From Sphingobacterium endophyticum (GTDB lineage Bacteria > Bacteroidota > Bacteroidia > Sphingobacteriales > Sphingobacteriaceae), in assembly GCF_009733535.1 (NCBI RefSeq), contig NZ_ML771899.1, positions 124,001 through 188,000 on the forward strand: a stretch of DNA of 64,000 nucleotides. Direction: 5' to 3'. The notes under the pieces are model-generated. The model did no database searches. It was not told the origin of the DNA and worked only from the letters and a program-made list of their open reading frames with translations. The stretch's first letter is position 1. Each line of letters begins with the position of its first letter. This document shows positions 16,326-25,348 of the stretch, piece after piece. Position numbers and translations under genes: made by a program.

Positions 16326-17252
16326 ATGAATAACAGAAATAAAATCGATATAATTTACTATAAAGTTGCAGATCATATCATACGTGTCGCTGACAGAATA
16401 GGAATAGACATGGACAGGGCACTACCTAGTTTTATACCATTTAGATTAGAGGAAGCTGAATTCGGGCCTAATCTGACCAGTATAGAGGTGAGCAGCGAGA
16501 AGTGCGATCTCGACCAGGACGATCTAAAACTACTTAGTGACGTCTCCGTCATTTGGGAGGAAAGGTTCCGGTTGGAAGAAAGCAAGGATTCGTATTTTAC
16601 CAGTATTCTAGCAAATAATACAGAGGAAATCTGGACAATGAAGAGTTCGAAAGACTTTGCATTTTCCAAGGTCTTCTTGAATATTGAGGAGGTCTACCGT
16701 ACGACCAAACTCAGTTGGCTGATTATGGTAAGTTTCGGTCAGGCATGCCTGAACAGTAGAACGTTATTGATCCACGCATCGGTGGTGACCAAGGGAAATC
16801 TAGGCTATGCATTTTTGGGTAAAAGCGGAACGGGCAAAAGCACCCATAGTAGGTTATGGCTTTCACATATAGAAGGAACCGAATTATTAAATGACGATAA
16901 TCCGGCGATACGTATTTTCCCAAATGGGGAGACTTTTATCTATGGAACTCCCTGGAGCGGAAAGACGCACTGCTATAAAAATAAGAAGGCCCAATTAGCA
17001 GGGATTACGCGACTTGAGCAGGCTCCCCAGAATAGTTTTAAATGGAAGTCAGGGAGCGAGGCATTTGTGGCAGTTCTCCCAAGCGGTTCTGCCATTAGAT
17101 GGGATAGCTTCCTCTTCTCTCAGATGGTGGGTATATTGGAGGCAATAATCAGTCGGATACCAGTTGGACACCTTAAATGCTTACCGGACCGAGAGGCTGT
17201 TGAATTGAGCTTTTCATTTCTTAATGAAAAAAGAATGGTTAATAAAGAATAG
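16326..17252 (+). CDS. HprK-like kinase
   Basis: ATG 16326, ten bases after the exporter stop, is preferred over an upstream TTG. The 308-aa product has a P-loop GKSGTGKST (165-173), a Walker B-like LNDDNPAIR with Asp190-Asp191, and the family-typical GTPWSGKT near 207-214. These features place it with HPr kinase/phosphorylase C-terminal domains. No true HPr kinase N-domain is seen. In lasso clusters such as that of paeninodin, an HprK-like enzyme phosphorylates the peptide's C-terminal Ser. A peptide kinase role is therefore plausible here, but the 56-aa candidate ends in Gln, not Ser. Confidence 0.78.
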   Translation: MNNRNKIDIIYYKVADHIIRVADRIGIDMDRALPSFIPFRLEEAEFGPNLTSIEVSSEKCDLDQDDLKLLSDVSVIWEERFRLEESKDSYFTSILANNTEEIWTMKSSKDFAFSKVFLNIEEVYRTTKLSWLIMVSFGQACLNSRTLLIHASVVTKGNLGYAFLGKSGTGKSTHSRLWLSHIEGTELLNDDNPAIRIFPNGETFIYGTPWSGKTHCYKNKKAQLAGITRLEQAPQNSFKWKSGSEAFVAVLPSGSAIRWDSFLFSQMVGILEAIISRIPVGHLKCLPDREAVELSFSFLNEKRMVNKE

Positions 17253-17313
17253 GGTCTTTATAAGGAGCCCGGTTTATTTTAAACAGGAAATTTTCAGATA
17301 AGTTTGTAGTCTT

Positions 17314-17658
17314 TTGTATCAACTAAATTTGAGGAAAGTCAAGCAAAGTTTACTGTTAGGACGAATTGGTGAGTTTTTCAAAAGCATCATATTATTTCTA
17401 TTTAAGTTTACAAGACATTCAAGTCAGATTTTAAGGTGCTTGGATGAAAAAAATGTGTGGAACTTAAAAAAGTTACCAACTCCATTTCACAGTAATCATC
17501 CCGCATATAATAACTATATTATGAATGAAATAAATTTATTAAAGCAATCTGGAAATCTCAATTTGAACTCAATGCAAAACTTGCAACATAACATGCGGTT
17601 AATGATTGGTGATGCCTATCGTTCAGGTGGAACGTTAAATCAGTATTTTAAATTTTAA
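17314..17658 (+). pseudogene. Orphan AHH-like nuclease toxin C-terminal fragment
   Basis: An open frame without a proper start (TTG only) ends two bases before the next gene. Its last 60 residues read NLKKLPTP, then FHSNHPAYNNYI, then a helical segment ending in LNQYFKF. This matches the second half of AHH-type HNH/EndoVII-like nuclease toxins, where an H..HP.Y motif follows the first AHH block. The AHH block itself is missing. It is the first module of the Rhs-derived island and pairs with the immunity-like gene behind it. Toxic activity is unlikely in this truncated state. Confidence 0.5.
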
Positions 17659-17660
17659 AT

Positions 17661-18326
17661 ATGTATTACAATATTAGATTAGATTGGGACCCGAAAGTAA
17701 TTGGAGTCAAAAACGGAATTTATCAAGTGGAGCTGGATAATACTGCATATCAAAAAAAAGATTACACAATTTTGGAATCACTTTTTATTAACAATGAGTT
17801 TACTGCGAAACAGGAATATCCTGAATTGCATTTTAAGTTTTGCTTTAGAAAGTTGAAATCAGCAAAGAAAACAAGTTTTATGAGTTTTACTCCATATCTT
17901 AATCATGTACATTTCCTAATTCATAATAAAGTACTTGATCTATTAAAGGACTTTAATGTACAAAAGTATAAAGATTATGAGGCTGTCATTTACGATTCAC
18001 CAACTGAAAATATAGATAATAATTATCGACTATTTTTTTGTGTGTTACAGGATTGGAACGTAATCGATTTTGAAAATACCGTATTTACGTCTGGTGGCTT
18101 TGTTAACAATCCTAAAATTGATCATAAATTCTCAGATGAAAATGAGATGAAGAAATTTAATGGTATTGTTAAAGTTAAAACTTTAGCATTATCAAAATCA
18201 TTTGATAATTCATTAGATTTTTTCCTTACTCGACTTGGAGGGTTATTTGTTTCTGAAAAACTCAAATCTGCTTTAGAAGCATATGGTGCAACAGGTATAA
18301 AATTTAATAATGGAGAAGATGCCTAG
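17661..18326 (+). CDS. Imm11/DUF1629-like immunity protein
   Basis: The 221-aa cytoplasmic protein starts at ATG 17661, two bases after the toxin-like frame. Its C-terminal segment, VSEKLKSALEAYGATGIKF, fits the closing motif of the Imm11/DUF1629 family (a helix, then 'tGi.F'). No signal peptide or membrane helix is present. Position right behind an orphan toxin tail supports an immunity role. The N-terminal 150 residues show no motif I recognise. Confidence 0.55.
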   Translation: MYYNIRLDWDPKVIGVKNGIYQVELDNTAYQKKDYTILESLFINNEFTAKQEYPELHFKFCFRKLKSAKKTSFMSFTPYLNHVHFLIHNKVLDLLKDFNVQKYKDYEAVIYDSPTENIDNNYRLFFCVLQDWNVIDFENTVFTSGGFVNNPKIDHKFSDENEMKKFNGIVKVKTLALSKSFDNSLDFFLTRLGGLFVSEKLKSALEAYGATGIKFNNGEDA

Positions 18327-18338
18327 ACTAGTCCTTAA

Positions 18339-18401
18339 TACTATGTCTTCAACAATCCGATACGGTTTATTGATCCGGATGGTCTAGGACCAAATGATTG
18401 A
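18339..18401 (+). repeat. Rhs core scar ([14 protein letters not shown])
   Basis: Twenty codons read [20 protein letters not shown] and then stop. This is the conserved C-terminal end of Bacteroidota Rhs cores, which normally precedes a variable toxin. It has no start codon and no upstream core, so it is a scar left by earlier Rhs-toxin insertion. Confidence 0.8.
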
Positions 18402-18474
18402 CGAGTTCAGGAACTTTAGCAAGTATGATATTAATCATCTGTTGGATGATTTAGCCCTATTGGTGGAAGAATGA

Positions 18475-18672
18475 GCTTATACGAAAGTAGGATTGACAAA
18501 CAATTTGGCTAATCAAGATAAATCCTATCAACGATCTTTCAAGGGCACGCATGGAAGAAGTAGGTCCACAGTAATTGACGAAAATGGAATGGGAGGGAGT
18601 GTCACAACTCAATATACACCTCAAAGACCCGCATCATTATTTTATAATAGAATAGGAGGTAGGGAGATATAG
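18475..18672 (+). pseudogene. Toxin C-terminal fragment of unknown family
   Basis: A 65-codon frame without a start begins behind a TGA and ends at TAG 18670. It reads LANQDKSYQRSFKG and TTQYTPQRPASLFYNRIGG. Position behind an Rhs scar suggests a toxin remnant. No intact immunity gene follows it: the next 240 bases hold only stop-rich sequence before an unrelated lipoprotein gene. Confidence 0.35.
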
Positions 18673-18909
18673 GTAATAACCATCCACACGATGTTTTACA
18701 TGGTTTTTGCCTCCTTATTATACACCACATTAGCCTTTTTACTTTTAGTAACTAATTATATTATGTCAGTTATTGTTTATTTTTTTATCAAATCTTATAC
18801 AATATATGAGAACAAAAAATAAATAATAATTGTAAAATTGCATTTATTAAAGGCCCCTCTCCCTTTGCGCCTAGCTAAAGAAAGGACCAAACTTAAAAAT
18901 TAACGAAAT

Positions 18910-21000
18910 ATGAATCTGGAATCTAAAATTAGATCTCATTTGTCGATCGGATTATTGACAATGTGTACAATATTCATCACATTGCTTTCCTGTAAAAAAG
19001 AATCATCCGGAGGAAGTGAACCCCCTCCAAAAGGTAATGATTTGGAAGGAATAGCCATAGAAGATTCGAATATTCTTTCCAACCAATTAGTTGTTCTGAA
19101 GATCAAAGAGAGGGAGAAGAACCTAACAGGTAGTATCGCAGGGAAACAAATTTTATTCAAAATTGTTGACGACACAACTGCGATTTTTTTGGCTCCGGAA
19201 CTCTCTGTAGGAAAGCAAACCCTTACGACCAACCTGGGAAACTTGTCCCTCAATGTACAGGCAAGCACCTCGCTGACTGAGAAACAGGTATTTGACGGAC
19301 TGCAGAAGGACCTTACGGTCCTCAACGGTATTGACATATCTGATCAGAGGAAAAAAGAGCTTAAAGGCTTCCAGACAGATGTTTTGAAGATTTTCTCAAA
19401 ATTGACAGCTCAGCAGAAGGAGGAAGCGTTGGCTATCTATTCTGCCAACAGAAAGTCAATACTTCAGGTGAAATCAATTGTTAAGGCTCTTCCCGAAAGG
19501 ACTCTATTGGATAACGAAACGTACTTTGAAGACCAGGAAAACCAGGCATTCTTGCAAAAAAGATCTTCACTGGGTGAGGGGTCAAGAAGAGTAAATATGT
19601 CGATGGTTCAGCCATCGGCTGCTTCAAGCGATTATACGATTATCAGCCAGGACTGTCAAAGACAATATCCGGGAGACATATCAAGTCAAATGGGGTGTGC
19701 TGCAAGACCTATCAACACCCAGTACTATGGCCTTGAAAAACCGTTATTGCATTTTGGTTTCTTCTCAGCTATGACAGGTATGGCAATATATTTGTCTCCA
19801 GTTACACTTGGCGCAGCAACGGTTGCAGGATCTCTATCTGTCGCTGTTGCCGTTTATATTCTATTTGCTGAATTGGCACCCTATATTGAAATTGCCTGGG
19901 ATAATTCTTCAAAGTTTTTATCCGAAAAATGGGTATTGGCAAAAGAGAAAGTAAATATTCCAAAACAGACCATAAAATCTGAAGACAGCTATAATCTGCC
20001 AAACTATTATCGTGCAAGGACCCTGTCGGGATCTGACCAGTTTCCTGGCGACTTGGGCACGTTTATGATCCTAAAAAATCGAATCCTCGAACTTATGGCC
20101 CCGGTTAGGAATATTTTTAGTCCGATGCCCGACTATGTGAACAAAGAATCGGTCATAAAGTCAACAAAGATCAAATGGCAGGTGACTGAGGTCAGCAACT
20201 CTAAAGTCCTATTAAGGGACATTAAGGAAAACAGCATTAATTTTGATCTTGCCGATTCAAGGGAAGAATCCTTCAACTACAAGCTTCATGCTGACTTTTT
20301 TGGTCAGAGGCACGAAGTTAAGGTCAACGCAGATATTAGAAAGGGATATAACGAAGACTATACGATACTATTTATCAACACTTATAATCCGGACTACAGC
20401 AAAATTAAGAGTTTCACTAGCTATAAGGAAGGTGACCTCCTAAATGTCCATAGCAATATATATTATTACTACAAAATTCTTTTTAAAGGGCAGCCGGTAA
20501 CCGATCTCAATAATCCTATCCTGCACAATATCAAGAGAATGACATTTGGAGAAGCACCTATCGACAGGCTTCCAGAGTACTTTGAAGATTATGGCATTAC
20601 ATTTTATGATGAGTTGAACCGGAAGGAGGTTACACTTTCCTTCAAGGTTAAACTTTCAAATGAGGCGTACAGTATGATTGCAGGAAAGACATTGAACGTA
20701 TCAAGCCCCCTTTATTGGGAAGGAAGGGCGTTGAAGCTAACTTTTCACGAAAACGGGAAATTAACCATTGATCTTCCAGGGGAAAATTTCACCAGGCAGA
20801 GTACCTGGAACTTTGAGGTTCACACCGCTTATGATTATACATATTGTCCAAATGGTTCTGAAATAGTCACACAGACCATTGGAGCCGTTCGGATAAACCT
20901 GACTTCGGCAGACCTGCCCCCATTCATAATCCTAAATAAGGACGGTTCGTATGGAGGGTCTGGAAGTTCCCCATGCGGGGATGGCTTTACGGTCAGGTAA
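18910..21000 (+). CDS. Large lipoprotein of unknown function
   Basis: The 696-aa protein has a lipoprotein signal ending ITLLSC (Cys28). A Pro/Gly linker and a beta-rich segment follow (roughly 45-120). A helical region (120-200), a hydrophobic Ala/Val-rich stretch near residues 285-325 that could insert in a membrane, and a beta-rich C-terminal half (about 400-690) with a YTYCPNGSE segment complete it. I recognise no family. Base composition and codon use are closer to the RiPP-like operon than to the AT-rich modules on either side, so it looks like resident chromosome rather than part of the toxin array. A strong terminator closes it. Confidence 0.7.
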   Translation: MNLESKIRSHLSIGLLTMCTIFITLLSCKKESSGGSEPPPKGNDLEGIAIEDSNILSNQLVVLKIKEREKNLTGSIAGKQILFKIVDDTTAIFLAPELSVGKQTLTTNLGNLSLNVQASTSLTEKQVFDGLQKDLTVLNGIDISDQRKKELKGFQTDVLKIFSKLTAQQKEEALAIYSANRKSILQVKSIVKALPERTLLDNETYFEDQENQAFLQKRSSLGEGSRRVNMSMVQPSAASSDYTIISQDCQRQYPGDISSQMGCAARPINTQYYGLEKPLLHFGFFSAMTGMAIYLSPVTLGAATVAGSLSVAVAVYILFAELAPYIEIAWDNSSKFLSEKWVLAKEKVNIPKQTIKSEDSYNLPNYYRARTLSGSDQFPGDLGTFMILKNRILELMAPVRNIFSPMPDYVNKESVIKSTKIKWQVTEVSNSKVLLRDIKENSINFDLADSREESFNYKLHADFFGQRHEVKVNADIRKGYNEDYTILFINTYNPDYSKIKSFTSYKEGDLLNVHSNIYYYYKILFKGQPVTDLNNPILHNIKRMTFGEAPIDRLPEYFEDYGITFYDELNRKEVTLSFKVKLSNEAYSMIAGKTLNVSSPLYWEGRALKLTFHENGKLTIDLPGENFTRQSTWNFEVHTAYDYTYCPNGSEIVTQTIGAVRINLTSADLPPFIILNKDGSYGGSGSSPCGDGFTVR

Positions 21001-21025
21001 TCGGAATTGAGGGTATGAAGAACTT

Positions 21026-21060
21026 AAAGGGCGGATAATATTAAAAGTTATCCGCCCTTT
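21026..21060 (+). terminator. Strong intrinsic terminator
   Basis: A perfect 13-bp stem pairs AAAGGGCGGATAA (21026-21038) with TTATCCGCCCTTT (21048-21060) around a nine-base loop. Because the stem ends are A-rich and T-rich, it could work on both strands. It closes the large lipoprotein gene. Confidence 0.85.
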
Positions 21061-21076
21061 GGCAATTTAAATAAGC

Positions 21077-21250
21077 CTATGGACGAATTAAAAAATTCAA
21101 ACAGCATCCCAAACCGTAACCGCCAGATGAACTACATGTTTGATTCCAGAAGTTTCGATTGACATGATATTTTTCTAGGGTACGTTTCAGCCATTGTAGG
21201 GATTTATGCATAATCCCAGGCATATGCACCCAACCAATCGGTTTAGTCAT
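21077..21250 (-). CDS. Possible 57-aa small protein
   Basis: A short reverse-strand frame runs from ATG 21250 to TAG 21077. It reads MTKPIGWVHMPGIMHKSLQW, continues through a basic helix, and has a Cys/Gly-rich end (SSGGYGLGCC). No family is recognised and no ribosome site is visible. It may be a real small gene, a decayed fragment or chance. Confidence 0.2.
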   Translation of the reverse strand: MTKPIGWVHMPGIMHKSLQWLKRTLEKYHVNRNFWNQTCSSSGGYGLGCCLNFLIRP

Positions 21251-21354
21251 TGCTCAAGCCCTTAGGTCCAACGTGATATAGGATCAAGGATTTGGTTGTC
21301 GATGTTCGGTTGATCCACCTTAGATAGGTTCCGTCAAGTCTCGCTAATAACGGA

Positions 21355-22200
21355 TTATTTAGTTTTGTCCAGTGAAGAAGATAACAGCCTTATTCTTATT
21401 GTTTCATAGTTCGTCCGATTACCTTCAGGTAGATATATGGAAACCCTTGTATCATAATTTATAAAATGAATTACCCCGTCGTTGTAATCTATAGATTGAG
21501 TTTTAACTTTACTGATATCTAATTTGATCAATTTTAGGGCTTCATTAAATTCTTTTTCCTCGGGAATGTTGGGTAAATTTTCTTTAAGAAAATCACTCAT
21601 GATTTTTTTCATGCTTTCCTGTTCCAACCCAGTCTCTTCCTTAAGGCTACATAGCCCATATTCGTCGATATCTAACAATGTGATTTTGGTTTTGAACTTC
21701 TGAGGACTCTTAGAAAATGGAGTGGTCCCCTCATTTTCGAATTCCATAGAACCGGAAGTGGGTACGCTGATGTCATATAGAGAATGTAAGGTAGGAATCT
21801 CTTTGTATATAAGATACTCCAATGATTCTTTAGAAGTAAGGGCTGAGTAGAACTTTTCCATATCCTGATCAATGTTATTAGACTGCCCAAGTCTTTCAGC
21901 AATCATCTTAGTCAGCCTTTTTAAGTAATTGTTCACATGACCAGATAAGACTTCCCAATTTTCTATTCCAATAAAATTTCCCAATATGTCAGTCTTATAT
22001 ATTATTTCTAAATCTAAAGATTCCTTGATCTCTGCCCTGAGTTCAGAGGGAATTTCATTACTTAGGTATTGGAAATCGATTTTCCATTTTAATAAATATT
22101 CTTCGTTTAACGTATCAAGAACTGCTAATTCCGCAATATAAACATTAGAATCAACCTTGGAATGGTTATTCATTGAACTGTTATTTTTGACCGTGGTCAC
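21355..22200 (-). CDS. Hypothetical cytoplasmic protein
   Basis: The 281-aa acidic protein has no signal peptide, membrane helix or recognised motif. An internal ATG ten codons in (MNNHSK) is an alternative start. The N-terminal half contains mixed helices (ELRAEIKESLDLEIIYKTD), the C-terminal half beta strands (DGVIHFINYDTRVSIYLPEG). It stands alone on the minus strand, separated from the plus-strand array by a 326-base divergent region. It could be a solitary immunity-like gene, but nothing in the sequence proves this. Confidence 0.6.
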   Translation of the reverse strand: MTTVKNNSSMNNHSKVDSNVYIAELAVLDTLNEEYLLKWKIDFQYLSNEIPSELRAEIKESLDLEIIYKTDILGNFIGIENWEVLSGHVNNYLKRLTKMIAERLGQSNNIDQDMEKFYSALTSKESLEYLIYKEIPTLHSLYDISVPTSGSMEFENEGTTPFSKSPQKFKTKITLLDIDEYGLCSLKEETGLEQESMKKIMSDFLKENLPNIPEEKEFNEALKLIKLDISKVKTQSIDYNDGVIHFINYDTRVSIYLPEGNRTNYETIRIRLLSSSLDKTK

Positions 22201-22526
22201 TATGCACCTATTTCCTGTGAAAGTACTTGATGTAAGAATGAATTGCCTAATATAAATAGGATTAGGGAAAAGAAAATCCTTATATTTTCCATGAATAATT
22301 AATTAATCGGTTTGTTGCTCTAAGTTAGTATATTTTTCAAGATCTGATATACCTTGGCAAAAAATCAAAAAAGATGATATATTTAAGGTCTGTGGAAGAG
22401 GGCCCGGTCTTCGACATGTGCGATAAAATTCCGACTAATCGATTAGAAAAAGGGTCCAACTACAGATAGGTTGCTAAGCATTGATAAACTCATTGACACA
22501 TTTAAATATTATTGATTAACAGGCTT
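22201..22526. other. Divergent intergenic region
   Basis: This 326-bp stretch lies between the reverse-strand gene and the first plus-strand immunity gene. No gene, repeat or clear promoter consensus was found. It presumably holds promoters for both sides. Confidence 0.4.
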
Positions 22527-22868
22527 ATGAAAATGAGGTATGTTATTGTTCCAAATAATGCTGAGGCTGCCAATAGGCTCGAATATAATCTAGCTACCCC
22601 AGAGGAGTTAATACAGATTGTTTTGACAGAAAATGATTTTTATCGGTTTGAGAAATCTGGTTTCTTTTCTTTCCTGAATAATTTAGTTGATGCAAATATC
22701 GACGACTATGAAGATGAAGTTATCCAGGGAAGAGATAATATCCAAAAAGTTCTAACCTTTATACATGCTTTTAATATCGGTCGACAACAGAAGGTCTTAG
22801 TAAATAATATTGAGAGGTTATTTACAGAAGCGTTGTTGCGAAATACTGGTGTATATTTTTATTTTTGA
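22527..22868 (+). CDS. Immunity-like protein, paralogue of 44511-44852
   Basis: ATG 22527 is chosen because the paralogue at 44511 starts at the same MKMRYV/I codons; the earlier TTG is not conserved. Both encode 113 aa ending RNTxVYFYF and share most residues, for example GFFSFLNNLVD followed by IDDYED. There is no signal peptide. The similarity continues past the stop codons, so a longer module was duplicated. Function is inferred only from position in the array. Confidence 0.65.
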   Translation: MKMRYVIVPNNAEAANRLEYNLATPEELIQIVLTENDFYRFEKSGFFSFLNNLVDANIDDYEDEVIQGRDNIQKVLTFIHAFNIGRQQKVLVNNIERLFTEALLRNTGVYFYF

Positions 22869-22983
22869 TTGTAAAATACATCCTTGGGTAGGATTTGGTT
22901 GGACTTTTCATATTGGATCTATTTCAAGAACTGAAAAGGAGGGGTGGATTTCTTTGTTCCACCAACTTTTCAGACGAGCAATT

Positions 22984-23532
22984 ATGAATTTGATGATCAA
23001 GGATAGTTTTATGCTGTTTACGGTACTGCTTTTATTTAATCTTAGCTCTTGTAAAAATATGATCGATCAGGAAATATACCCTTTAGAGTTTTATACACAG
23101 TACAGTCAGTTTTATTTGACTAATGGAGCCGATGAAGATTCTGATGTAGATTTATGGACAGAAACAACTTCTTATCAAAGAATGGCCACTGATAAGGGCA
23201 TCTTAGCAGTAGGGACAGAATGTTACGGTCCTGTAAAAGCACAGTTGGAAATAAAGAATGATGCATCTAAAATCGGAAACTTAGATGAGTATGATCATGT
23301 TGTTGAAGGTAAAATCGATATTGAGACAGGTGTTTTGCAAGTTATAGACTGTCCTACATCAAGTGTGATTCAGGAAGTTGAGCTGCCACCGGGATTGTAT
23401 AGTGTTAGGGTTTATTCAAAAGATTTGAATACCGTTGAGGGAGATGGGGGAGATGATTTTTATCGTATAGTTATTTGGCCGGCAATGAATAACGATAAGA
23501 AAGTGAAGGTCTTAAAACAGTACATTCGGTAA
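22984..23532 (+). CDS. ComJ-like lipoprotein, putative nuclease inhibitor
   Basis: From ATG 22984 the 182-aa protein has a lipoprotein signal (LFNLSSC, Cys23). The rest resembles ComJ, the inhibitor of the NucA nuclease: YTQYSQFYLTNGA, an LWTETTSYQRMA segment, YDHVVEGKIDIETG, LPPGLYSVRVYS and a closing DDFYRIVIWP. If so, it would block a NucA-type DNase in the periplasm. A longer in-frame reading to 22810 overlaps the previous gene and is rejected. The gene lies in the immunity array without a visible NucA toxin fragment beside it. Confidence 0.6.
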   Translation: MNLMIKDSFMLFTVLLLFNLSSCKNMIDQEIYPLEFYTQYSQFYLTNGADEDSDVDLWTETTSYQRMATDKGILAVGTECYGPVKAQLEIKNDASKIGNLDEYDHVVEGKIDIETGVLQVIDCPTSSVIQEVELPPGLYSVRVYSKDLNTVEGDGGDDFYRIVIWPAMNNDKKVKVLKQYIR

Positions 23533-23590
23533 TTCCGATATTACTGCTTACTAGTATATTCAGGAAAATGGGGTTCAAAAGGAACTAATT

Positions 23591-24013
23591 ATGGAAATAG
23601 TAAATAGGCTTTGTGCTTTGTGCTTTTTGTCAATTCTTATTTTATGGAGTTGTATGGATATACAGGATTCTTTTAGAAGTACAGAGTTGGTTTCGAGCCG
23701 GGGCGAGAGGTTCTACATAAATACTCTAAATTGGGGAGTGACTGGTGGTTATCAATATACAGTCGTATCCAAAGATCGTAATAGACTGAAAGAAAGAGGG
23801 GACACTATTGCCGGAATAAAAGGTCTGTCCCCTTTTGTATACAGATTCAGCCAAGATACCTTATATCTTTACTATCAAGAGGAAAAAGCAATAGATATTG
23901 GAGGTGAACTTCATTCCGTGGAAATAAACTATTTTCCACTAGATAATACATCGTATATGGATGTGTTAAATAAAGCGAGTAAGGGAGTAGAAGGGTATCG
24001 GTTGGTACCTTAA
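23591..24013 (+). CDS. Small lipoprotein, putative immunity protein
   Basis: This 140-aa protein has a lipoprotein signal (LILWSC, Cys21) and a beta-rich body (GGYQYTVVSKDRNR, DTLYLYYQEEKA). It belongs to the short Bacteroidota lipoproteins found in polymorphic-toxin loci. It starts 58 bases after the ComJ-like gene, so the two may be co-expressed. No named family is recognised. Confidence 0.55.
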   Translation: MEIVNRLCALCFLSILILWSCMDIQDSFRSTELVSSRGERFYINTLNWGVTGGYQYTVVSKDRNRLKERGDTIAGIKGLSPFVYRFSQDTLYLYYQEEKAIDIGGELHSVEINYFPLDNTSYMDVLNKASKGVEGYRLVP

Positions 24014-24154
24014 TAGAGAAAAAAACAAAATTCTCCCCCACCCGATATAGAATGGGTTTTGTTAATTTTAGCGCATAGGGTTAACCGTTTGCGGACTAAC
24101 AAAAAACAAATAATAGTAATCACAAATATTGTTGCTCAAAGACTAAATTTAGTT

Positions 24155-24550
24155 ATGGTTAATAATGACTTTAAAATATGTTTTCCCGAGGGAGGTTTTA
24201 AAGATGAGTTTTTCTTTTCTTGCTTACTAGATGACGATGAAGGCTTTGTATTGGAAGTTAATCCTATTAACACGACTAAAATATTAAGAATTGAATTTGG
24301 TTACCATATAGTTTATTATGAAAATTTACCAGATTTACCTTCGATAAAATTTATTGAAGAGGAAGGCCTAGATCGAATAAACAGTCAATTTATTATTGGG
24401 AATAATTCAAGGTACATTGATAGAATTGTTAATGAGAGCTTTGGTTTTTATGAGAAAAATGAATTCAAACATTTTATTTTTAGGCATACTGATGGTTTAA
24501 TACATGTAATTACTAATGAGATGCCAATTCTAAATTGGATTGAAAGCTAA
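24155..24550 (+). CDS. Putative immunity protein
   Basis: From ATG 24155 this 131-aa acidic cytoplasmic protein ends HFIFRHTDGLIHVITNEMPILNWI. The same pattern of strands and a closing 'I.V.T...P...W' is seen in the protein at 53735, so the two are probably distant relatives. An upstream TTG at 24059 adds a basic extension that looks like non-coding sequence. Confidence 0.55.
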   Translation: MVNNDFKICFPEGGFKDEFFFSCLLDDDEGFVLEVNPINTTKILRIEFGYHIVYYENLPDLPSIKFIEEEGLDRINSQFIIGNNSRYIDRIVNESFGFYEKNEFKHFIFRHTDGLIHVITNEMPILNWIES

Positions 24551-24810
24551 AGTTGAAAATTCTGTTTCATCAGTTAGCGTAAGGTTCGGGATTAGCTTCT
24601 TAGCAAGTTTGATTAGGATCTGATTGATGCATTAAACAGGTTTGGAAAATGTGGTAAATGAAATAATGGCTGTAGTTAAGAAGGTATGGACTCAAAAAAG
24701 CAAATGTCAGATAGACAGAAAAAACATAAAGAATCAGCTAAGATAAAATTAGATTAGAAAAAAAGAAGAATAAATTATTACCATTATCCAACAAATTAAC
24801 ATCAAAATAG

Positions 24811-25170
24811 ATGGAATCAATATTTAACGTAGAATTATTTAGTAAATTAAGTAGAGAATATTTTTTGTTGAATTCAAAAATTGAAGGTATCAATATTGAA
24901 ATGATGAATGGTAAATTATATGTCATCATTCATTTTTTTAATCCATTTACCAGCGTTTCTAGGTTAAAACTTTCAATAACTGAAATAAAGGAATATGCTT
25001 TTTATTACCAGTCAAATACACATTTTTATAATGTAGAAACTTTTAAATTACTAAAATATAAGGACATGTATTATTTTAGTTTTGATCCTGATGAGGAGGT
25101 AATGGATGTACCTTCTGAACATGATAATGATTTAATTATTGCTGGTAAAATGGAAGGTTGTTTTCAATAA
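24811..25170 (+). CDS. Putative immunity protein
   Basis: This 119-aa cytoplasmic protein begins MESIFNVELFSKLSREYF and ends VPSEHDNDLIIAGKMEG. The acidic C-terminal 'SEHDND' block is common in small Bacteroidota immunity-type proteins. It is preceded by about 260 bases of stop-rich sequence that probably contains a decayed toxin tail. No catalytic motif or signal is seen. Confidence 0.55.
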   Translation: MESIFNVELFSKLSREYFLLNSKIEGINIEMMNGKLYVIIHFFNPFTSVSRLKLSITEIKEYAFYYQSNTHFYNVETFKLLKYKDMYYFSFDPDEEVMDVPSEHDNDLIIAGKMEGCFQ

Positions 25171-25260
25171 ATTGTTGTTCTCATTTTAGGAGTTTGCACT
25201 TTGTTCATAAAACTTTTATAGTATTTGTCCTTAATGCCTTCCATATTTAGATAAACGATA

Positions 25261-25347
25261 AATTGGGAACAAAGCAAAGTTGATTGGCATAAACTTATAT
25301 ATGGTGACTCTCCGGTAGGGCAAATTAGACCTAAACCAAAAAATTAA
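25261..25347 (+). pseudogene. Toxin C-terminal tail cognate to the next gene
   Basis: Twenty-eight codons read NWEQSKVDWHKLIYG and end in PKPKN, then TAA one base before the next ATG. A near-identical tail occurs at 49021-49197, where it is followed by a truncated copy of the same immunity start. This ties the tail to the immunity gene at 25349. Confidence 0.65.
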
Positions 25348-25348
25348 A

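Noticed and set aside
10681..17252. Complete lasso-peptide cluster
   Set aside because: No asparagine-synthetase-like cyclase or transglutaminase-like protease gene is present, so only a RiPP-like label is justified.
16326..17252. True HPr kinase/phosphorylase of carbon control
   Set aside because: No HPr, PTS or N-terminal HprK domain is nearby, and the gene is the last of a peptide-type operon.
22984..23532. A competence (DNA-uptake) locus, because of the ComJ-like protein
   Set aside because: No NucA or competence genes are nearby; ComJ-like proteins also serve as nuclease immunity, which fits the array.
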